A stretch of DNA of 20,478 nucleotides from Bacteroidales bacterium (GTDB lineage Bacteria > Bacteroidota > Bacteroidia > Bacteroidales > NBLH01): contig JAKIUH010000025.1 in NCBI GenBank assembly GCA_021647685.1, positions 1 to 20,478 of the forward strand, given 5' to 3'. The notes beneath the pieces were generated by a model. It ran no database searches, had not been told where the DNA came from, and worked only from the letters and a program-made list of their open reading frames with translations. Position 1 is the stretch's first letter, and every line of letters begins with the position of its first letter. This document shows positions 14,245 through 20,478 of the stretch, piece by piece. The position numbers and the translations under genes are program-made.

Positions 14245-15135
14245 ATGAAACCGGCTCAAAAAGTATATATTCTTGTTTTATTTGCAATTATGTTTTGGTC
14301 AACTGCGGCAGTTGCATTTAAAATTGCTTTGCAGTATATGGATTTTATTCATCTTTTATTTTTTTCGGCACTCAGTTCTTTTTTAGTATTGCTTACCATT
14401 CTATTTATTCAAAATCAATACAAAGAGCTTTTTAGTTATTCAAAAAAGCAATATTTATATTCTTTGATTTTGGGTTTTTTAAACCCCTTTGCTTATTATA
14501 TGGTTTTACTTAAGGCATATAGTATTTTACCGGCACAACTTGCTCAACCTTTAAATTATACATGGCCTATTATGCTTGTTTTACTGTCTGCACTTTTGCT
14601 AAAGCAAAAACTGAATATTATAAGTTTGTTAGCAGCATTTGTGAGTTTTTTCGGAGTATATTTAATTAGTTTACGAGGTGCTTCTTTCAGCATTGATATT
14701 CAACAACCTGTCGGGATATTGTTAGCTACCGGAAGTTCTGTAATTTGGGCTTTGTTTTGGATATACAATATTAAAGATAAGCGCTCTGAAATTCAAAAAC
14801 TTACTTTAAGCTTCTTCTTTTCTGTTTTTTTTATAGGTTTTGCACTTTTCTTTTTTTCAGATTTTCAAATACCTGAATTCAAAGGAATACTTGCAGCCGT
14901 ATATACCGGCTTTTTTGAAATGAGCATTACTTATGTTTTGTGGCTTAAAGCATTAAAATTGGCAAAAAGAAGTGATAAAATCAGTAATTTGGTATTCATT
15001 TCACCATTTTTTTCTCTTTTGTGGATACATCTTATTTTGGGAGAAAATATTTATAATACTACTATTTACGGACTAATATTTATTATCTCAGGGATATTTA
15101 TTCAGCAAATTTTTTCAAAATCAGCAAAAGCTTAA
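14245..15135 (+). CDS. EamA/DMT-family permease
   Basis: A 296-residue integral membrane protein with about ten helices in two EamA-type repeats (roughly 5-137 and 152-290). The opening FAIMFWSTAAVAFKIALQYM, and the helix ends LAQPLNYTWPIMLVLLSALL (~99-118) and FFEMSITYVLWLKALKLAK, are typical of drug/metabolite transporters. The substrate cannot be read; members export amino acids, metabolites or drugs. The downstream DUF819 gene starts 3 bases after the stop, so they form an operon. There is no room for a separate promoter between the upstream gene and this ATG, apart from sequence holding the terminator, so expression may come by read-through or from a promoter inside the SiaC-like gene. 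Confidence 0.9.
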   Translation: MKPAQKVYILVLFAIMFWSTAAVAFKIALQYMDFIHLLFFSALSSFLVLLTILFIQNQYKELFSYSKKQYLYSLILGFLNPFAYYMVLLKAYSILPAQLAQPLNYTWPIMLVLLSALLLKQKLNIISLLAAFVSFFGVYLISLRGASFSIDIQQPVGILLATGSSVIWALFWIYNIKDKRSEIQKLTLSFFFSVFFIGFALFFFSDFQIPEFKGILAAVYTGFFEMSITYVLWLKALKLAKRSDKISNLVFISPFFSLLWIHLILGENIYNTTIYGLIFIISGIFIQQIFSKSAKA

Positions 15136-15138
15136 CTT

Positions 15139-16311
15139 ATGAACTCAATTATCACCCCCAACAATCATTTTATGCTTTGGGCAACATTATTAGCCACAGT
15201 TGCATTTGGCTTATACGGAGAAAAAAAGAAATGGTTCGGAAGCATAGCCGGTATTGTGGTTACAATTATTTTAATGTCATTATTAGCTATGTTTCATGTA
15301 GTTCCATCAGCATCAGACGATAAAATATCAGTTCCTGTTTATGATTTTATTTTTAAATACCTAATTCCAATGGCTATCCCCTTATTGCTTTTTAATGCAA
15401 ACATTATAAAAATCGTAAAAGAGTCGGGCAGGTTAATTATTATCTATTTGTTGGGAGCTTTGGGAATTGTTATAGGTGCCATTATAAGTTTTTATATTGT
15501 AAATCTAGGTGAAGAGGGTTTTAAAATAGCCGGGGTGTTTATAGCCACTTTAGTAGGCGGAAGTGTTAATTTTGTGGCTGCTGCCGAAACTTTGGATTTT
15601 AGCACAAGCAGTTTATTTGCCACAACCATTGCCGTGGACAATTTTTTTATTCATTTTTATATTGTTTTTTTATTTATAGTTCCGTTTTTGCCTTTACTAA
15701 AAAAATATTTTCCCGAATACACCGAACTTGCCGAAACAGAAGCAGAAAAGCTGGAAAAAACACAAAATCAAGCAAAAGGCGATTTAGAATCAATTACTTA
15801 TTCCTTAACAATTGCCGGAATAGTTGCTGCTCTGGGTTTTTGGCTTACACCGATAATTAAAAAAGCCTTTCATACAGAAATTAACTTAACTATTTTGGTG
15901 ATTACTTTAATTATTACACTTGCAGCCAATATTTTCCCGAGAACACTTCGTAAATTTGAAAAAACTGCTTTTAATATTGGTATGTTCTTTTTGTATGTCT
16001 TTCTTGCAGTAGTGGGTGCCGCTGCCAACCCCAAAGATGTGCTGCTTGCCGGACCGGGTATTCTTTTGTTTGCATTTTTCACCGTACTTATTCAATTTAT
16101 TTTTTTACTAATTTTTGGTAAACTATTCAAATTCAGTTTAAAAGAAATTGCCGTAGCTTCGTGTGCCAATGTTGGCGGACCGGCAACTGCCGTACCTATG
16201 GCGGCTACCTTTAAAATGCGAAAAGCCATTACACCGGCAGTTTTAGTGGGTATTTTAGGTTATGTAATCGGTACAATACTGGGGGTTTCTGTAGGTTTTT
16301 GGCTGCAATAA
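15139..16311 (+). CDS. DUF819-family permease-like membrane protein
   Basis: A 390-residue polytopic membrane protein of the DUF819 (YjcL-like) family. Landmarks are KYLIPMAIPLLLFNANIIKI (73-92), the glycine-rich ATLVGGSVNFVAAAETL (136-152), and AVASCANVGGPATAVPMA in the second half, in the region of residues 336-354. These paired GG(S/P)xN-type segments suggest an internal repeat, as in carboxylate or ion transporters. A charged cytoplasmic loop lies at 188-218. About ten to eleven helices are visible. Its function is unproved in the family. It is translationally close to the EamA permease gene (3-base gap), suggesting a shared transport task. Confidence 0.85.
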   Translation: MNSIITPNNHFMLWATLLATVAFGLYGEKKKWFGSIAGIVVTIILMSLLAMFHVVPSASDDKISVPVYDFIFKYLIPMAIPLLLFNANIIKIVKESGRLIIIYLLGALGIVIGAIISFYIVNLGEEGFKIAGVFIATLVGGSVNFVAAAETLDFSTSSLFATTIAVDNFFIHFYIVFLFIVPFLPLLKKYFPEYTELAETEAEKLEKTQNQAKGDLESITYSLTIAGIVAALGFWLTPIIKKAFHTEINLTILVITLIITLAANIFPRTLRKFEKTAFNIGMFFLYVFLAVVGAAANPKDVLLAGPGILLFAFFTVLIQFIFLLIFGKLFKFSLKEIAVASCANVGGPATAVPMAATFKMRKAITPAVLVGILGYVIGTILGVSVGFWLQ

Positions 16312-16364
16312 AAAAAGTTTTGTTTTTTTAATACCTCCTGATTTACGACAATTTTGTGTACAGT

Positions 16365-16384
16365 ACAAGTAAATTTAAACTTGT
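16365..16384. terminator. Weak hairpin between convergent genes
   Basis: ACAAGT (16365-16370) pairs with ACTTGT (16379-16384) around an 8-base loop. The stem is short and lacks a T-run. It may end the minus-strand stress-protein transcript. An A/T-only stretch at 16312-16329 may serve the plus strand. Confidence 0.3.
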
Positions 16385-16387
16385 CAA

Positions 16388-17497
16388 TTAAGCATGAAAA
16401 ACCAACAAAGGTGCATTAATTTGAAACAACATTTTTTTTGCCATACTTGGCTTGAAAAAACGAGTAATAAAATTACGCTTATGCGTAGTTAGAGCAATTA
16501 TATCAATGTTGTTTTGCTGAATAAATTCAGATAAAGGCTTTATTACATCATGCGATTCAATGATATGACAATTAAATTCATAGCCCGGATATAAATTAGT
16601 AAAAATAGTTTTTATCTGTTCAATTTTTTCTAATTTTTCATTTTCCTGTACCCCGATATGTACCAAATGAATTTTAACATCGAAAAGATAAATTAAGGTC
16701 ATTAGTTTTTTTAAGGCTTTATAATCCGATTCATCAAAATTTGTAGCATATAAAATGTTTATCTTGCCCGAAAATTTATAATTGGCAGTTTCGGGAATTG
16801 CCAATACAGGAACATCTGTATCTTCGATAGTAGAAGCTGTAATACTTCCAAAATATTCTTTTTCTTCCCGGCTCAAACCACGTGCTCCCATAACAATTAA
16901 ATCAGGCAAATATTTTTTATAAACATTAATAATTTCGTTTGCCGGATTTCCATTGGTTAAAGTAAAATTAAGTTTTACATGCTTAAAGTTGTTTTTTTCA
17001 ATCTTCTTTTTCTGTTCGTTAAATAAATTGAGCAATTTTTCTTGAGCTTTATTGGCAATTTCGGTAATGGTATCGTTTAAATTTACAACATAGCTTAAAC
17101 CATCTCCGTAATCAATAGAATTAATTACCGGAAAAAAATAAGAATGCATTAACATGACCTCTGCATGTAGTTTTTCGGCAATACCAATGGCATAGTCACA
17201 GGCTCTTATTGAATTTTCGGAAAAATCCACCGGAACCAAAATCCGTTCTATTTCTTTTGAAAAAGTATCCCCTTCAATGGTTTCTATGCCATAGAGTTCA
17301 ATAAAAGTTTCCAAAATTCTAATGGCTTTTTTGCGGTCTTTCATTCTTACTTTAACCCGATAACCATTAAGCTCATTTGCTTTAACTGCTTTAGCAGGAG
17401 AAAGCATGCAATCAATTTGTTCTTCGGTAAGTTGCTTATTTAGTAAATCAGCATCCGTTTTTTTCAGAGTAGCAATAGTAACCAATCGATTTTCCAT
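16388..17497 (-). CDS. DUF2007-USP-USP fusion (universal stress protein)
   Basis: A 369-residue cytoplasmic protein in three parts. Residues 1-70 match the DUF2007 'putative signal transducing' domain (VTIATLKKTDADLLNKQLTE... VKVRMKDRKKAIRILE). Residues 84-236 are a first universal stress protein domain (ERILVPVDFSENS at 84-96). It keeps the full ATP-binding G-2x-G-9x-G-S pattern: Gly204, Gly207, Gly217, Ser218. Residues 245-369 are a second USP domain (KINILYATNFDESDY) whose equivalent stretch, TTHKRNFITRFFKPS, lacks the glycines, so it should not bind ATP in that way. Tandem USPs are common in Bacteroidota; the DUF2007 front is less so. No promoter was confidently identified. It is divergent from the TPR gene. 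Confidence 0.88.
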   Translation of the reverse strand: MENRLVTIATLKKTDADLLNKQLTEEQIDCMLSPAKAVKANELNGYRVKVRMKDRKKAIRILETFIELYGIETIEGDTFSKEIERILVPVDFSENSIRACDYAIGIAEKLHAEVMLMHSYFFPVINSIDYGDGLSYVVNLNDTITEIANKAQEKLLNLFNEQKKKIEKNNFKHVKLNFTLTNGNPANEIINVYKKYLPDLIVMGARGLSREEKEYFGSITASTIEDTDVPVLAIPETANYKFSGKINILYATNFDESDYKALKKLMTLIYLFDVKIHLVHIGVQENEKLEKIEQIKTIFTNLYPGYEFNCHIIESHDVIKPLSEFIQQNNIDIIALTTHKRNFITRFFKPSMAKKMLFQINAPLLVFHA

Positions 17498-17621
17498 AAT
17501 ATCCTTTTTTAAGTTATTACAATTTACGAAGTTTTTACATTTTTTTCAAGTATCTGCTAAAAAATCATTCCGGCTAACTTTTTTTTTGTAATTTTAAATG
17601 TTTTGTAAAAATCATCCTGTA

Positions 17622-18947
17622 ATGAAAAAATTCCTATTGATTATATTTACTGTTGCTTTGGCGTATATAGTAGCATACTATACTACAGATAAATCTGATA
17701 AAAAACAAAGTACAGACTTATTTTATAAAATAAAATGCCTGATAACAGGCGAAGTAGATACTACAGATGCAAACTCCTTACAAGATGAGGCTTTTCGTTT
17801 GTTTGCCACAGAAGAATATAGTGAGGCTATTGAGTATTTTCAAAAAACCATTGAAACAGACTCTACAAGATTTTACCTCAATTATGATATTGCGAAAAGT
17901 TATCTGGCTATGGAAGATACCAATCAAGCCATCAAAACTTTATTAAGTTCAAGATATCAAGACAAAAATAATAATGAGGCACTTATATTGTTGGCTGAAA
18001 TATACTTGAATAAAAAAGATACTGCTAAAGCAGTAAAATACCTGACCGAATCGAACGAAATTTATGAAAGCTATATTGCGCTTAACTATTTAAGCCAAAT
18101 ATATTTAAACAAAAAAGATTATCGTCAAGCTAAAATATATATTGACAAAGCACTCGCCATTTTTCCTGATGATGTATCCTTATTAGAAAACAAACGCCAA
18201 ATATTTTTAGCAATGAATATGCCCGATTCGGCAAGTATATATTATAAACTTATCAAATCATCAGACCCTGATTTTTATCCTGATTATGCTAATTTAGCAA
18301 CACAAGCAAAAAATGAAAGTAAAACACGCAAAGCGATTAATTACTATTCACTTGCTCTTGAAGAAGAACCGGATAATCAAGAATATTTAAACGAAAGAGG
18401 TTGGCTCTATAGTGAACTGGAAATGTATGACTCAGCATATTATGATTTTAATAAATTGGTACAATTGGAACCTGCTTCTTACTATAATTATTTTTGCAGA
18501 GCTTATGTTTTGGATTATTTTGACAGTATTCAAGAAGCCATTCGTGATTACAAAATCAGTCTTAAATATAAAGATGATTATAAATATACCTACAACAATT
18601 TGGGTTACGAATATTATCGTTTAAAAGACTTTAAAAATGCTGAAAAATATTATTCTCAATGCATTGATTTAGACCCTGAGTATTTTCTGGCTATATACAA
18701 CAGAGGCATTTTGTATTATGATTTTGCTAAATACAAAAAAGCGATTGATGATTTTAAAACAGCTCTTGCCAATTCACCGGATAATACCGGAGTAATTCTT
18801 TATATGGCTAAAACTTATGAGCAATTAAAAGATAATGTCAAAGCATTGGATTATTATAATGAGTTTATACGATTGTCGGGCGATGATATAGATAGCACAG
18901 ATTATAACTTTGTAATAAAAAGAATTGCTAAATTAAGTGCCGAATAA
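17622..18947 (+). CDS. Membrane-anchored TPR protein
   Basis: A 441-residue protein from the ATG at 17622. An in-frame ATG at 17598 would add MFCKNHPV, but the 17622 start gives a normal signal-anchor, MKKFLLIIFTVALAYIVAYY, so it is preferred. After one N-terminal helix (4-20), nearly the whole protein from ~50 to 435 is a run of TPR-type repeats (for example EYSEAIEYFQKTIETDS, DYRQAKIYIDKALAIFPDD, AKYKKAIDDFKTALANSPD), about ten units. It probably sits in the periplasm or at the inner membrane as a scaffold; no enzyme domain is present. The next gene begins 2 bases after its stop, so it leads a three-gene cluster. Function unknown beyond protein-protein interaction. Confidence 0.8.
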   Translation: MKKFLLIIFTVALAYIVAYYTTDKSDKKQSTDLFYKIKCLITGEVDTTDANSLQDEAFRLFATEEYSEAIEYFQKTIETDSTRFYLNYDIAKSYLAMEDTNQAIKTLLSSRYQDKNNNEALILLAEIYLNKKDTAKAVKYLTESNEIYESYIALNYLSQIYLNKKDYRQAKIYIDKALAIFPDDVSLLENKRQIFLAMNMPDSASIYYKLIKSSDPDFYPDYANLATQAKNESKTRKAINYYSLALEEEPDNQEYLNERGWLYSELEMYDSAYYDFNKLVQLEPASYYNYFCRAYVLDYFDSIQEAIRDYKISLKYKDDYKYTYNNLGYEYYRLKDFKNAEKYYSQCIDLDPEYFLAIYNRGILYYDFAKYKKAIDDFKTALANSPDNTGVILYMAKTYEQLKDNVKALDYYNEFIRLSGDDIDSTDYNFVIKRIAKLSAE

Positions 18948-18949
18948 AT

Positions 18950-19963
18950 ATGGATAAAATAAAATGGGGAATACTTGGAACAGCTAAAATTGCTTGCGAA
19001 AAAGTAATTCCGGCAATGCAATTATCAAAATACTCCGAAGTTTATGCTATTGCATCAAGAAATGATGAAAAAGCACAAAATGCACAAAAACGGCTTAATA
19101 TACCTTTTGCTTATACTTCTTACGAAGCCTTACTAAGGAATAAAGATATTCAGGCAGTTTATATTCCTTTGCCTAATCATTTGCATGTAGAATGGACGAT
19201 TAAAGCATTAAAAGCCGGCAAGCATGTATTGTGTGAAAAGCCAATGGCGCTATCGGTGGCAGATGTTCAAAAAATAATTAAAGTTGCAAAAGAAGCCGGT
19301 TTAAAAGTATCCGAAGCTTTTATGGTAAAAACGCATCCGCAATGGATAAAAGCCAAACAACTCATTGATGAAAGAAAAATAGGAACTTTAAAAACAATTC
19401 AAGGCTTTTTCAGCTATTATCATACCGATAGAAACGATATTCGCTACAAATACAAAGAAGGTGGAGGCGGAATATGGGATATTGGCTGTTACCCGGTTTT
19501 TACTTCACGATATATTTTTAATGAAGAACCCTTAAAAGTTATTGCATTGGCGGAATATGATAAACAATCGGGAGTAGATATTTTAAGCTCTGCAATTTTA
19601 AAATTTCCTTCGGGACAAGCAAATTTTACTATTGGAACACAAATAGTTCCTTATCAAAGGATGCAGTTTTTCGGTACTGAAAAAATGTTGGAACTATTCA
19701 TTCCATTTAATGCACCGGATAAGTACCAAAGTAAAATTTATATTAAAAAAGGCGATTTGTTTGGAAAAGATTCGGAAATTATAGAAATTGAGCCCATAAA
19801 TCAGTACACAATTCAGGCAGATGCTTTTTCGCAAGCAATTATTAATCGTACGGAGCTTGCCGTTTCTTTAGAAGATTCTTTGAAAAATACAGCCATTATT
19901 GAAGCACTTTTTAAATCGCTTACTACCGGAAAATGGGAAAAACCAGAATATAAAGTACTATGA
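18950..19963 (+). CDS. Gfo/Idh/MocA-family NAD(P)-dependent oxidoreductase
   Basis: A 337-residue soluble dehydrogenase. The N-terminal Rossmann fold opens KWGILGTAKIA (5-15), a GxxGxxxxA form of the nucleotide motif. AGKHVLCEKPMALS (89-102) is the family's EKP motif, with Lys97 as the likely catalytic lysine. GGGIWDIGCYPVFTSRYIF (172-190) is the second signature; Asp177 and Tyr181 stand in the D-x-G-x-(H/Y) position. Such enzymes act on sugars, inositols or bile-pigment-like substrates; the WDIGCYP form is closest to the glucose-fructose/xylose dehydrogenase branch, but the substrate is not known. It lies 2 bases after the TPR gene and its TGA overlaps the next ATG (ATGA), so the three genes are one transcriptional unit. 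Confidence 0.9.
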   Translation: MDKIKWGILGTAKIACEKVIPAMQLSKYSEVYAIASRNDEKAQNAQKRLNIPFAYTSYEALLRNKDIQAVYIPLPNHLHVEWTIKALKAGKHVLCEKPMALSVADVQKIIKVAKEAGLKVSEAFMVKTHPQWIKAKQLIDERKIGTLKTIQGFFSYYHTDRNDIRYKYKEGGGGIWDIGCYPVFTSRYIFNEEPLKVIALAEYDKQSGVDILSSAILKFPSGQANFTIGTQIVPYQRMQFFGTEKMLELFIPFNAPDKYQSKIYIKKGDLFGKDSEIIEIEPINQYTIQADAFSQAIINRTELAVSLEDSLKNTAIIEALFKSLTTGKWEKPEYKVL

Positions 19964-20478
19964 ATAAACAAAGAATAATTTTTACTGACTCCGGCTTGGG
20001 AGGTTTAAGTATTATGGCAGATTTTGTTAGGCTTATTCATAATTACAATTTGGATATATTGTTTTTTAATGCACAATATAAACGAGGTCAGGGATATAGA
20101 ACAATGAATAAAAATATGCAAGTTGAAATTTTTGACAGAGCACTTAAATCCATGCAAGAAAATTTTGCAGCAGATTACATTGCTATTGCCTGCAATACCT
20201 TATCGGTTGTCTATCAAGATTCTAAATATAAAGAAAAAAGTAGTGCTGAAATATTTGATATTGTAGCTACCGGACAAAAACTTATTGAAGAATCGGCTTA
20301 TGATACAATAGTTGAAATTGCTATGCCAACAACCATAAAATCAGGAATATATAATAACAAGCACAAAAATATCATAAGTATTGCAAGCAATCCGGAGCTT
20401 CCGGATGCAATTGAGAGTAATAAGCGGGAAATCATAAAAAAAATACTTAAAAAAGCATTTTTAGAAATTAAAACCGAA
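19960..20478 (+). CDS. Glutamate-racemase-like (Asp/Glu racemase fold) protein, cut by the window edge
   Basis: The first 173 codons, open to the right edge. The start ATG at 19960 overlaps the previous stop (ATGA). FTDSGLGGLSI (8-18) corresponds to the DSG-x-GG motif of MurI, with Asp10 and Ser11, and AIACNTLSVV (75-84) to the first catalytic-cysteine motif, with Cys78, Asn79, Thr80. The segment between them, FNAQYKRGQGYRTMN (36-50), differs from the D-x-x-x-x-PYG stretch expected in true glutamate racemase. It may be a divergent MurI, which supplies D-glutamate for peptidoglycan, or a relative with another substrate. The second catalytic cysteine would lie beyond the window. Confidence 0.75.
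   Translation, partial: MNKQRIIFTDSGLGGLSIMADFVRLIHNYNLDILFFNAQYKRGQGYRTMNKNMQVEIFDRALKSMQENFAADYIAIACNTLSVVYQDSKYKEKSSAEIFDIVATGQKLIEESAYDTIVEIAMPTTIKSGIYNNKHKNIISIASNPELPDAIESNKREIIKKILKKAFLEIKTE

Noticed and set aside
16365..16384. Strong terminator between the DUF819 and stress-protein genes
   Set aside because: The stem is only 6 bp with no T-run, so it is listed only as a weak hairpin.

Overview
The window looks like chromosomal core-type DNA from a member of the phylum Bacteroidota, probably class Bacteroidia. The evidence is strongly AT-rich sequence, starts without Shine-Dalgarno sequences, several TAnnTTTG-type -7 promoter boxes with upstream TTTG, and a protein set typical of that phylum: a SiaC-family protein, a DUF2007-USP-USP fusion, an HD-PycTM protein and a GltX with a characteristic insertion. 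Every complete gene but one ends in TAA or TAG; the exception is a TGA overlapping the next start. No plasmid, phage or CRISPR signature is visible.

Layout. 1-480: a small PHA-granule-type protein. 480-2490: a gene-poor stretch with an imperfect hairpin, then two secreted proteins of unknown function. 2491-3114 (minus): an outer-membrane beta-barrel pseudogene with two in-frame stops, one at a probable conserved Trp. 3173-4530: beta-carbonic anhydrase and an alpha/beta hydrolase. 4570-5601 (minus): threonine dehydrogenase. 5803-9014: gltX and metK. Between gltX and metK lie a 167-bp palindromic MITE-like element and a leader I read as a SAM-II riboswitch with a large competing hairpin. 9092-10297 (minus): a membrane protein fusing an HD-like domain, whose catalytic residues appear lost, to a PycTM (Pycsar effector) domain, divergent from a small acidic protein. 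10870-12718: a zinc-ribbon membrane protein overlapping an ATZ/TRZ-type amidohydrolase. 12826-13512 (minus): an unknown polytopic membrane protein. 13777-16311: a SiaC-like protein, a hairpin terminator, an EamA permease and a DUF819 permease. 16388-17497 (minus): the DUF2007-USP-USP protein. 17622-20478: a tight cluster of TPR lipoprotein-like/anchored protein, Gfo/Idh/MocA oxidoreductase and a MurI-like racemase-fold protein that runs off the right edge.

How it works together. Most units are independent housekeeping or accessory genes separated by bidirectional terminators (2453-2484, 4536-4561, 9030-9067). The clearest regulatory logic is at metK, where the product SAM would be sensed by its own leader. 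The HD-PycTM gene is the only defence-like component; no nucleotide cyclase is beside it, so a complete Pycsar system is not shown. The most unusual items are the metK leader, the degenerate HD-PycTM fusion and the palindromic element with a possible second end 5 kb away.
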